From an uncultured Corynebacterium sp. (lineage in GTDB: Bacteria; Actinomycetota; Actinomycetes; Mycobacteriales; Mycobacteriaceae), in the NCBI GenBank assembly GCA_943913645.1, contig CALTYZ010000012.1, positions 1 to 64,000 on the forward strand: a stretch of 64,000 bases of DNA. The letters run 5' to 3'. Under the pieces are notes generated by a model that was not told the origin of the DNA, did no database searches, and saw only the letters and a list, made by a program, of their open reading frames with translations. The position numbers were made by a program, and so were the translations under genes. Shown here piece after piece: positions 35,867-43,200 of this stretch (position 1 is the stretch's first letter; each line of letters begins with the position of its first letter).

Positions 35867-36958
35867 ATGTTCTCACGCACTCTGCGCGCGGGCACCCTTG
35901 CGGTCGCGCTCGCAGCAACTACCGTTGTTAACCCCTACGCCACGGCTATCGCGACTCCCACGGACTCGGTATCCGCCGCAGTGACAACTGAGGCAAGTAC
36001 TGACCTGGATGCCGCTGTTCGCGATGCCGCCGAAAAACAGCAGGCATATGACGCCGCACTCGTGCGCTTAAGCACGGTGAAAACCGAGCAGGCGCAGGCA
36101 ATCAAGGACGCTGAAGCGAGGCTTGCTGCCCTCGAGGATGAGTTCAATGCAGCTGAAGCGGCAGATAGTGCAAAAGCAGATGAGCTACGCGCTGATCGCG
36201 CTCGCCTGATTGCGCTTGAGCAGGAGCGTCAATCACAGGGTGACTACGCGGGCGCGCGCGATGCCCGTCGGCAGGCCTGGAAGCGCTACGACGAGCTCGT
36301 CTACCTCCGCTACGAGATCAGGGTTCGAGACATCCGCTACCACGAGGACCTCAAGAGTCTGCAAACTGAGCTCGAACAGGCGCAGCAGCCGGTGAAGACC
36401 GCAGAGTCTGAGGCGAAGGCTGCACGTGAAGCATGGGTCGCTGCCGGCGAGCGCGTTGAGGAACTGCGCAACCAGGACGCAGCACCTGAGCACCCTGCAG
36501 ATCCGGAGCTGCCGGCGCTCAACAATGACCACGGCCCACGCCCCTACGTTGTTGATATCGATGAGGCCACTGTTGCTAATGAGTTCTTCCGCGACACGTT
36601 GTGGACGGGCACACACCTGCAACTGACCGTGATGACCATTCCGCCCGGTGGTGAGATCGGCGCGGAGATCCACAATGGCCACGACCAGTTCATCCGGCTG
36701 GAGTCCGGTTCGCTCCACGCGATGCTGGGCAAGAGCCCTGAAGAGCTCGAAGTAGATGAGGTCATTCACGAGGACTGGGCTGCGTTCATCCCGTCTGGGA
36801 CGTGGCACAACTTTGTCAACGAAAGCGATGAGCCCGCCAAGCTCTACTCCATCTACGCGGGCCCGGAGCATGCACCGGGTACGCGCCATGAAACGAAGGC
36901 TGATGCTGATCAGGCAGAGGCCGATGAACACGAGATCGAGGAGAGCACAACGCCGTAA
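35867..36958 (+). CDS. Secreted coiled-coil protein with C-terminal cupin domain
   Basis: A 363-residue exported protein. The signal peptide is SRTLRAGTLAVALAATTV, likely cut near ATAIA. About 45-205 is a long charged coiled coil (AVRDAAEKQQAYDAALVRL, LQTELEQAQQPVKTAE). About 220-340 is a cupin: VVDIDEATVANEFFRDTLW, TIPPGGEIGAEIHNGHDQF, motif 1 His/His/Glu, and motif 2 FIPSGTWHNFVN. The cupin closely resembles small cytoplasmic cupins of Firmicutes that stand alone and end HxTKADAD. Here it is exported and attached to a coiled coil, ending in an acidic tail. Strong RBS TTAAGGAG. Convergent with the zinc ABC operon. Metal binding is expected for a cupin, but the substrate is unknown. Confidence 0.8.
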   Translation: MFSRTLRAGTLAVALAATTVVNPYATAIATPTDSVSAAVTTEASTDLDAAVRDAAEKQQAYDAALVRLSTVKTEQAQAIKDAEARLAALEDEFNAAEAADSAKADELRADRARLIALEQERQSQGDYAGARDARRQAWKRYDELVYLRYEIRVRDIRYHEDLKSLQTELEQAQQPVKTAESEAKAAREAWVAAGERVEELRNQDAAPEHPADPELPALNNDHGPRPYVVDIDEATVANEFFRDTLWTGTHLQLTVMTIPPGGEIGAEIHNGHDQFIRLESGSLHAMLGKSPEELEVDEVIHEDWAAFIPSGTWHNFVNESDEPAKLYSIYAGPEHAPGTRHETKADADQAEADEHEIEESTTP

Positions 36959-36976
36959 GTGATTGCCTGCTTCATG

Positions 36977-37010
36977 GCCCGTTCGTCAGCGCTGATCTGG
37001 CCGAACGGGC
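36977..37010. terminator. Hairpin between convergent genes
   Basis: GCCCGTTCG (36977-36985) pairs perfectly with CGAACGGGC (37002-37010) around a 16-nt loop, exactly between the cupin gene and the last gene of the zinc operon. There is no T run on either side, so it may act as a weak bidirectional terminator or a 3' end stabiliser. Confidence 0.45.
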
Positions 37011-37841
37011 TCAGCTGGCCGAGCGGTTGCTAAGCCGGCGAATGAGCCGGCACACCAGGTAGATGCCGAAGGAAATGAAGGCGACGAATACCGATACCGG
37101 CACACCAGGTGCAAGTGAAAGCACAAGCCCGCCGACTGCGGAGGTTTCCGCGAACAGGACCGACCACCACACTGCGCGCACGGGGTGAGCGGTGATCTGG
37201 GAGGCTGCCGCCCCGGGGGTGATCAACAGCGACATGACCAGCAGCGCCCCGACGATCTGTACCGATTGTGCCGCGGCGATGCCAACAAGCACCGCGAACA
37301 GGACAGCCATTGCGCGCACCTTCACCCCGGATGCCGCCGCCATGACTGGGTCAGCAGAGGCGAACAGCAGGGGGCGCCAGAGCAGCGCCACAACGCCAAC
37401 AACAATCACGGTGGTAAGCCCAAGTAGCCAAACGTTTTGTCCAGAAACACCAACGATTTGGCCGGTGAGCAGTGCGAGAGCCCGGTTGGCGTTGCCGGGG
37501 TAAAGGTGAATGAATAAGACTGACAAGCCCATGCCGAAGCTCATCACCACCCCCACGGTTGCATCCAGTTGGCCGCGCAGCCCGAGTGCGGCCAACACGA
37601 TGGCAGCTGCCACTGCCCCGGCTACCGCACCAACACCGACGTTGAGGCCGAACAGCAGTGCGGCAGATGCGCCCATGAGCGCAAGCTCAGAGGTCGCATG
37701 CACAGAAAACGACATTTGGCGCAGTACGATCAGCGGTGCCATCACTCCTGTGAGCACGCCGAGCAAGACGCAGGCGACAAGTGTGGTTTGGACGAAGTCC
37801 AGCCCCAAGAGGTAGCTGGTGGTGTGCAGCGCGTCGCTCAT
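37011..37841 (-). CDS. znuB: Zinc/manganese ABC transporter permease
   Basis: Integral membrane permease of the ABC-3 metal family, 276 residues, about eight membrane helices, with conserved LRQMSFSVHATSELALMGA and a coupling region near MSLLITPGAAA. Last gene of a three-gene operon; its ATG overlaps the ATPase gene stop (ATGA). The upstream Zur-type operator and the His-rich binding protein favour zinc over manganese. Confidence 0.92.
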   Translation of the reverse strand: MSDALHTTSYLLGLDFVQTTLVACVLLGVLTGVMAPLIVLRQMSFSVHATSELALMGASAALLFGLNVGVGAVAGAVAAAIVLAALGLRGQLDATVGVVMSFGMGLSVLFIHLYPGNANRALALLTGQIVGVSGQNVWLLGLTTVIVVGVVALLWRPLLFASADPVMAAASGVKVRAMAVLFAVLVGIAAAQSVQIVGALLVMSLLITPGAAASQITAHPVRAVWWSVLFAETSAVGGLVLSLAPGVPVSVFVAFISFGIYLVCRLIRRLSNRSAS

Positions 37842-38521
37842 AGCACCACCATTCGTCCGTCTACCTCCACGACATCAACGCGGGTGCCGTAGAGCTCGCT
37901 TAACACCTCGGAGCGCATGACGTCTGCGACGGTTCCCACCGCGTGCCCGTTCGGGCCAAGATAAAGCACACGATCCACCACGCCCAAAAAGGGGTTAATA
38001 GTATGGGTCACACACACCACAGCAGCACCGGTTGCGCTGAGACGGCGAACGGTGTCTCGTTCGCGAGCGGGATCGAGAGAGAGCAGTGGTTCGTCGGCAC
38101 ACAGCAGCTCCGGGTCGGTTGCTAATGCTTGCGCCTGGCGGATGAGCTGCTGCTCGCCGCCGGAGAGTAACCCCACGCGCCGATTGGCAAATGCTTGCGC
38201 GCCAACCTGGGCAAGCAGCGTATCGACGCGCGCCTTATCCTCCCTCGCCCCCGCCTTCGGTGCTGCTGCGAGTGCGACTAGATCACGGCCACGTACCGGC
38301 AACTCTGGGGAGAATAACCGCTGCTGTGGGATATACCCGGTGCGGCCGTATACGGTGACGCTGCCGCTGGTTAAGGGGCGGGCTCCCAAGATGGCGGCCA
38401 GGAGAGTTGATTTGCCTGCCCCGTTGGGTCCCAGCACCGCAATGAACTCCCCGCGTTCAATGGTCAAATCCAGATCTGACCACAGCGGCGAAACAGCCGC
38501 TGCGCGAATTTCAGCAATCAC
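37838..38521 (-). CDS. znuC: Zinc/manganese ABC transporter ATPase
   Basis: ABC ATPase of 227 residues with Walker A GPNGAGKSTL, Q loop (YIPQQR), signature LSGGEQQL and Walker B LLCADEPLLSLD. The D of the canonical DEP is present. GTG start overlapping the znuA stop by 4 bp, so the three subunits are translated together. Confidence 0.92.
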   Translation of the reverse strand: MIAEIRAAAVSPLWSDLDLTIERGEFIAVLGPNGAGKSTLLAAILGARPLTSGSVTVYGRTGYIPQQRLFSPELPVRGRDLVALAAAPKAGAREDKARVDTLLAQVGAQAFANRRVGLLSGGEQQLIRQAQALATDPELLCADEPLLSLDPARERDTVRRLSATGAAVVCVTHTINPFLGVVDRVLYLGPNGHAVGTVADVMRSEVLSELYGTRVDVVEVDGRMVVL

Positions 38522-39468
38522 GCAGCCGGCACCGCGGCGTCGTGATCGAAGTCGTGGAGGCTCGGCTGCGCGGAGCTTGCAATCTGTTCAATTGCTGCGG
38601 TGACCTGTTCAATATAGTCGAGAAAATCAGTGCCTTCTGGGGGTGTTTCGGTGATCTCGACGATGGGAACCTTGCGTTCTGTGGCTGCGTCAACGAGTCG
38701 CTGCGTCGCGCTGTTGGTGCTTTGCGGGTTGTAGACGAGGAAGTCAAGGTAGCCGGCTTCGACTATTTCCAGGAATGTGGCAGTTGCTTCAACCGGGGGT
38801 TCGGTGTGGTTGAGTGTGGCCCGCAGATAGCCTTCGGGGGTGATGTCATGCAGCTCTGAGCCGTAGATCAGGCCAGCTGCGATTGGTTCTGTTTGGGCGA
38901 GATGAATATGCGGCAAGGCGGCGAGGCGCTCGGTGATGTCCTCCATGCGTTGGGTAACGTCTGCGGCAGAACCACCTGCGCGGGACTCGACCTCGCGGGC
39001 GATTTCTGTGACCTTTTGCGGTGAGAACCACGCGTGCTCAATGTCATCAATGTCAAAGGTGCTGTCCGGGGCGTGATCGTGGTCGTGATCGTGATCGTGA
39101 TCGTGGTCGTCAACAAGCGGCAGCGCATGGATGACACGGGAGGGATCGACCGCTGCATACAATTTGGCGTCGTAGCCGCCGCCGTTGGCAATGACGATAT
39201 CTGCTTCGCTGAGCCGGGCGAGATCTGCTGCGGAGGGCTCGAAGTGGTGCGGGTCGGTTGCAGTGCCGGTGATGATGGCTTCCACAGGTTCACCGGTGAC
39301 TGCTGCTGCGATGTCTGCCCATACTTGGGTTGTGGCGACGATGCTTGTGGCGTTGCTTTCAGTATCTGCAGTGCTCGAAGTGCTCGACGTATCGCTTGAT
39401 GAGCACCCAGTGAGGAGGGCAGCTGCGGCGAGGATTGGCAGGACGGCGCGTGTGCGAAGGAGTCTCAT
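38518..39468 (-). CDS. znuA: Zinc-binding lipoprotein of ABC transporter (ZnuA-like)
   Basis: Cluster A-I metal-binding protein, 316 residues. Lipobox LLTGC (Cys22) then a Ser/Thr-rich linker; metal ligands in TDPHHFEPSAADL; a His/Asp loop VDDHDHDHDHDHDHA as in zinc-specific members; later HIHLAQTEP. ATG at 39468 has no RBS, but TTAAAT (minus strand, 39480-39475) lies 6 nt upstream and TTGAAA 17 nt further, predicting a leaderless mRNA. The -35 lies inside a Zur-like palindrome. Confidence 0.92.
   Translation of the reverse strand: MRLLRTRAVLPILAAAALLTGCSSSDTSSTSSTADTESNATSIVATTQVWADIAAAVTGEPVEAIITGTATDPHHFEPSAADLARLSEADIVIANGGGYDAKLYAAVDPSRVIHALPLVDDHDHDHDHDHDHAPDSTFDIDDIEHAWFSPQKVTEIAREVESRAGGSAADVTQRMEDITERLAALPHIHLAQTEPIAAGLIYGSELHDITPEGYLRATLNHTEPPVEATATFLEIVEAGYLDFLVYNPQSTNSATQRLVDAATERKVPIVEITETPPEGTDFLDYIEQVTAAIEQIASSAQPSLHDFDHDAAVPAA
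39073..39111 (-). repeat. Hexamer repeat encoding the His-Asp loop of ZnuA
   Basis: About six and a half units of GTGATC/GTGGTC (plus strand), read on the minus strand as alternating Asp and His codons. It explains the metal-sensing loop. Because units are 6 bp, slippage changes the number of His-Asp pairs without breaking the frame. Confidence 0.85.
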
Positions 39469-39474
39469 GTCGCA

Positions 39475-39504
39475 ATTTAAACATTATTGAAAACGATTTT
39501 CAAT
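39475..39504 (-). promoter_or_regulatory. Zur-type operator and promoter of the zinc operon
   Basis: ATTGAAAA-CGA-TTTTCAAT (39486-39504) is a perfect 8-bp inverted repeat of the Zur/Fur class (corynebacterial Zur sites resemble TGAAAATNATTTTCA). It contains the -35 TTGAAA (39503-39498); the -10 TTAAAT (39480-39475) follows after 17 nt. Bound Zur would cover the -35. The site also encodes the last residues of the upstream nuclease (IENRFQ plus stop). Confidence 0.75.
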
Positions 39505-42117
39505 TCTAAGCAGGTTTGAGAGCGCCCCCAACGCCTGCGTTACAACACCGCGGATAGCCTCTCCCACCCGCGTCAGAAGCGAAACCCATGAACTCTCAGC
39601 GCCAGGCTCCTGCCCACCAGGTATTCCATTCGCGTTGAACCCCACCTTGACCGGATCGTGATCCGAGGCGCGGAAGGGGTTGCCGTAGCCGTAGAGCGCA
39701 TCGTCGCCGGCACCGAAGAAATCATGCGCGTTGTAGTTTCGCCGCGAGTACTCGAACGCAAAGGCTTCATCAGCGTTGATGTGCCACACAGCTGCATCCT
39801 CCACCAATGCCAGCGCAGCATCATTGGCCAAAATGTGGTCCACCGCGCCCAGTCGGCCACCGAACTGATATGAGGTCTGATCACCATCCCGCGCATTTTC
39901 TACGACCTGCTCGGTGCGCTGAAAACCGCCGGCTTCAAGCACCTTGACAGCATCCTCCTGCCGGTAGGCGTTGAAGTCACCGATCAAAAACGTTGCTAAG
40001 TCTGCCCAATCTTCTTGGCGTGCAAGCGCGGCCAACAAGGCTTGCGACTGGGCAACACGCAGATTCGCGTTATTGCCCTGCCCGTCGCCCATATCCTCAT
40101 CACCACTGGCAACGGAGCCCTTGGACTTGAAATGATTGACCACCGCAACAAAGGTTGGGCCACCAGCGACGGGAGCGAACTGCTGGGCAAGCGGCTGACG
40201 CGCAGTGCGGGTAAAAGCTGGGTCGTCGAAGATGCGCGGCTCACCGACCGGGCGGATCTTCTCAGTGTTGTAGATGAAGCCGACGCGAATGACGTCCTCA
40301 GAGCTGCCAACTGTTGCCGGTGAGGAGACATATGCCCATTTTCTTCCTCCCGCTCGCTCATTGAGCGCGCCAACAAGGTGCGCTAAGGCATCATCACGCT
40401 TAGCGACGTCCCCCGTCACCCGGTACGTGTTTTCGATCTCCGACAAGCCAAGCACGTCCGCATCGAGCTTCGAAATCGCGGTGACAATTTTCGCCTGCTG
40501 GTCTTGAAACGCCTCCTGGGAAAACGCTCCGCGCACCCGGCAGCGATTCGCCGCAACGGGGTTGCCGTACATGTCGAGATAACCAGCACAGCCCGGTTCG
40601 TCTTTGCCTAATGAGGTGAAGTAATTGAGCACATTGAAAAACCCGATGGAGTAGTCACCAGCAACAGTCTCCGGCACGTCATACACCAGTGCACGCGAAT
40701 CCTGCCAGGTAATCGGAAGTTCACCCGCAGTGTTTTTGCCCGTAATGGGCTCTAACGGCTGGAAGCGCCATTGATCGAATGAGTAATCAACGACGACATC
40801 CGTTTGGAAGTTAACAACGTCACCAGTACGGATCGATTTCACACCCTGATCGGCGGTGAGCAGGTAAGGCAGCGGGGTCGCCGTATCGGTGTGGAAGTAG
40901 TTGCGGTTGCGACCGTCGTCAAGATACACAATCTCGGCTTCCTGGTGCTCCTGCAGCGCGTTGGCTTCCGCGCCCGGTGCGACCACATCAGTAGGTTGCC
41001 GGTACGCGTGGGTGCCCGGGGCAAGGCCCACATCACCTGTGATGTTCAAAGAGTAGTTATCCGTCACCGTGGAGGTGCCGGGGCGCACCAGCATGCCCTC
41101 ATAGGGCTCACGGGCAGCGTTGCCAGCAGGCAAGAAGTCAAGCTCGGTGGCACGCGGTGGTGCAAGCGGGGTGTCCAAGTGGTGTATCTCACCCGCGCTC
41201 ACCTGCGTCTGAGAGGAGTGCTCCCGCACCCTGCCGGTCACGCGTACGGAGTCGCCCCGGCGCGGATAATTGTTCTTGGTGCCCAGATAAATAAACAGCC
41301 CATCTGATGCGTCCCCCGGATGCTTGATGCCTCCAGAGCCTGCTGCCTGGATGAAAAAGCCGTCCTTGCCGCCTTCGTCATACACTGCGGTGACCACGCC
41401 TTCGGTGGTGACGTGTTGGCCTTCGAGGGGGGAGATGTCGCCTGTGCCCTGGATCTGCGCGATTGTGGTGATCCCAGGTGCTTGCGGTGCAGGCGCTGAC
41501 TGCCCGCTGGAGTTTTGAGGGTTTGGTGTAGCTGTGATGAAATCGGCAGCATTATTGTTCGTGTCTTGGCCAGGTGCAACCCGCTGGACCGAAGTCGAAT
41601 TCGTGGTCGCGGGCGCCGCTGTTTCCTCAGCGCGCTGAGCGTCACCCCAGCCGAGCAGATCGACTGTCTCGCCATTGGTGTTGGTCAGCACCGCAATGGC
41701 CTCACGTGCGCCAAAGTTGAACTCTGCACGCGCATCCGGTGTCGGCAGTGGCTGTGAAACCTGCGCGCCACCGCCGCCTTGGATAAGGAAATACCCACCT
41801 GCCGGTACGACACCGGTCAGCTGCGCGGTGCCGCCAAGACCATCGCGTGCAGAGCGCTGCTCAAGTACCCACCCAGTGACATCAATTGGTGTCGGCGTCG
41901 GGTTGTAAAGCTCTACAAAATCGTTGTCATAGGCAGCTCCCGTGTTGCCTCCGCCGCCGTACACCTCGTTGATGACAATGCGTGGGGCAATAGCTGAGGT
42001 GACGCTTGCGGCATCAGGGGTGGCAACGGCAAGCATGCTTGCAGCAGTGAGGACGGCTACGACGATGACGGACAGGCGGGACCGGGCGCGAATAGCGCTG
42101 CGGTTATGGGAGTGCAT
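39484..42117 (-). CDS. Large secreted nuclease (ExeM/NucH type)
   Basis: An 877-residue exported protein. After the signal peptide (SRLSVIVVAVLTAASMLAVAT) come a lamin-tail-like domain (about 45-150, IVINEVYGGGGN, DNDFVELYNP), an OB-fold-like middle region (about 225-330, GVVTAVYDEGGKDGFFIQA) and a C-terminal endonuclease/exonuclease/phosphatase domain (about 490-830). That domain has LGLSEIENTY (Glu near 561), VVNHFKSKGS (near 663), IGDFNAY (near 714) and SDHDPV (near 819), the catalytic set. No LPXTG anchor; it ends in IENRFQ. Probably degrades extracellular DNA for nutrients or biofilm release. Confidence 0.92.
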   Translation of the reverse strand: MHSHNRSAIRARSRLSVIVVAVLTAASMLAVATPDAASVTSAIAPRIVINEVYGGGGNTGAAYDNDFVELYNPTPTPIDVTGWVLEQRSARDGLGGTAQLTGVVPAGGYFLIQGGGGAQVSQPLPTPDARAEFNFGAREAIAVLTNTNGETVDLLGWGDAQRAEETAAPATTNSTSVQRVAPGQDTNNNAADFITATPNPQNSSGQSAPAPQAPGITTIAQIQGTGDISPLEGQHVTTEGVVTAVYDEGGKDGFFIQAAGSGGIKHPGDASDGLFIYLGTKNNYPRRGDSVRVTGRVREHSSQTQVSAGEIHHLDTPLAPPRATELDFLPAGNAAREPYEGMLVRPGTSTVTDNYSLNITGDVGLAPGTHAYRQPTDVVAPGAEANALQEHQEAEIVYLDDGRNRNYFHTDTATPLPYLLTADQGVKSIRTGDVVNFQTDVVVDYSFDQWRFQPLEPITGKNTAGELPITWQDSRALVYDVPETVAGDYSIGFFNVLNYFTSLGKDEPGCAGYLDMYGNPVAANRCRVRGAFSQEAFQDQQAKIVTAISKLDADVLGLSEIENTYRVTGDVAKRDDALAHLVGALNERAGGRKWAYVSSPATVGSSEDVIRVGFIYNTEKIRPVGEPRIFDDPAFTRTARQPLAQQFAPVAGGPTFVAVVNHFKSKGSVASGDEDMGDGQGNNANLRVAQSQALLAALARQEDWADLATFLIGDFNAYRQEDAVKVLEAGGFQRTEQVVENARDGDQTSYQFGGRLGAVDHILANDAALALVEDAAVWHINADEAFAFEYSRRNYNAHDFFGAGDDALYGYGNPFRASDHDPVKVGFNANGIPGGQEPGAESSWVSLLTRVGEAIRGVVTQALGALSNLLRIENRFQ

Positions 42118-42131
42118 GGTAGCTAACCTAA
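42118..42131 (-). promoter_or_regulatory. DtxR-like half site at the nuclease start
   Basis: On the minus strand TTAGGTTAGCTACC directly abuts the nuclease ATG. It matches the first half of the DtxR/IdeR consensus (TTAGGTTAG) perfectly, but the second half only partly. Could place the nuclease under iron control; weak alone. Confidence 0.3.
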
Positions 42132-42168
42132 CTCACTTCTTCTGTCGCACGCGTTTATCAGTCGGTGA

Positions 42169-42194
42169 GCGTCCGTCAGCGTCCGTCAGCGTTC
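42169..42194. repeat. Tandem 10-bp repeat between nuclease and purS
   Basis: GCGTCCGTCA occurs twice in perfect tandem (42169-42178, 42179-42188), followed by a partial third GCGTTC. It lies about 45 bp upstream of the purS -10. Possibly a multi-site operator for the purSQL operon or the divergent nuclease, or simple slippage. Confidence 0.55.
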
Positions 42195-42238
42195 GCACCC
42201 TGTTTTGTGCGACCACGAGGTTTGTCGGTGCCCCCGTA

Positions 42239-42244
42239 TATACT
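42239..42244 (+). promoter_or_regulatory. -10 element of the purSQL operon
   Basis: TATACT within GTATATACTT, 39 bp before the purS ATG. A clear RBS (GAAGGA) follows in the leader. No good -35 is visible, common for corynebacterial SigA promoters. Confidence 0.5.
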
Positions 42245-42283
42245 TGCGAGCGTCTCCCAACCCCTGAATTGTGAAGGATTCTC

Positions 42284-42514
42284 ATGGCACGAGTCGTGGT
42301 CAATGTCATGCCCAAAGCCGAAATTCTTGACCCGCAGGGACAAGCAGTGCAGCGGGCTTTAGGCCGTATCGGTGTCGCCGGTGTTGCGGATGTGCGCCAA
42401 GGCAAGCGCTTTGAGATCGAGGTCGATGATTCCATCACGGACGCCGAATTAGAACGCCTCGCCCAAACGCTGTTAGCCAACACGGTGATCGAGGATTTCG
42501 AGGTTGTGCGATGA
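42284..42514 (+). CDS. purS: FGAM synthetase subunit PurS
   Basis: A 76-residue small subunit that bridges PurL and PurQ in the formylglycinamidine synthase complex (step 4). Typical sequence: ARVVVNVMPKAEILDPQG, VQRALGRIGVAGVADVRQGK, FEIEVDD. RBS GAAGGA precedes the ATG. Its stop overlaps the purQ start (ATGA). Confidence 0.95.
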   Translation: MARVVVNVMPKAEILDPQGQAVQRALGRIGVAGVADVRQGKRFEIEVDDSITDAELERLAQTLLANTVIEDFEVVR

Positions 42515-43191
42515 GCGCAACAATCGGGGTGATCACGTTCCCGGGCACGCTTGATGATGGCGATGCGCTGCGCGCGGTGCGCTTAGCCGGTGCGCAGCCA
42601 AAAGCTTTATGGCACGCCGATACCGACCTCACTGGCGTTGACGCTGTCGTGGTGCCCGGCGGGTTCTCTTACGGTGACTACCTGCGCTCCGGGGCGATTG
42701 CTGCCCAAGCGCCGATGATGGGCGCGGTGGTTGAAGCAGCCGGCAAAGGCATGCCCGTGCTGGGGATTTGCAATGGGTTTCAGATCTTGACCGAGGCGGG
42801 GTTGCTGCCCGGTGCGCTGACGCGCAATCAACAACTCAACTTCCACTGCGTGGACACCTACCTTGAAGTGGTCAACGCCGAGACCGCGTGGACTCACCAC
42901 TTCGCGCCAGGCGAACACATCCACGTGCCAGCCAAGCACGGTGAGGGCCGCTTCCAGGCTGCGCCGGAGACGATTGAGGCCTTAGAAAAGGAGGGGCGGG
43001 TGGTGTTTCGCTACACCGATAACTTCAACGGATCCGCCAACGCTATCGCGGGCGTGAGCGATGCAACAGGCCGGGTAGTCGGGCTCATGCCACACCCGGA
43101 ACATGCCGTGGAGCTGCTCACAGGACCTTCAACAGATGGGCTGGGGCTCTTTCAGTCCGCGATCGATGCGATTTCAAAGATTGGGGCGTGA
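42511..43191 (+). CDS. purQ: FGAM synthetase glutaminase subunit PurQ
   Basis: Class I glutamine amidotransferase (226 residues) supplying ammonia to PurL. Nucleophile Cys in VLGICNGFQ, His-x-Glu in MPHPEHAVE and FSYGDYLRSGAIAA. Starts within the purS stop; purL follows 9 bp later. Confidence 0.96.
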   Translation: MSATIGVITFPGTLDDGDALRAVRLAGAQPKALWHADTDLTGVDAVVVPGGFSYGDYLRSGAIAAQAPMMGAVVEAAGKGMPVLGICNGFQILTEAGLLPGALTRNQQLNFHCVDTYLEVVNAETAWTHHFAPGEHIHVPAKHGEGRFQAAPETIEALEKEGRVVFRYTDNFNGSANAIAGVSDATGRVVGLMPHPEHAVELLTGPSTDGLGLFQSAIDAISKIGA

Positions 43192-43200
43192 GATACCACC

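Noticed and set aside
39073..39111. GTGATC repeats as a CRISPR or phase-variable locus
   Set aside because: No spacers; units encode alternating Asp and His in ZnuA and are a multiple of three, so changes would not switch the gene off.
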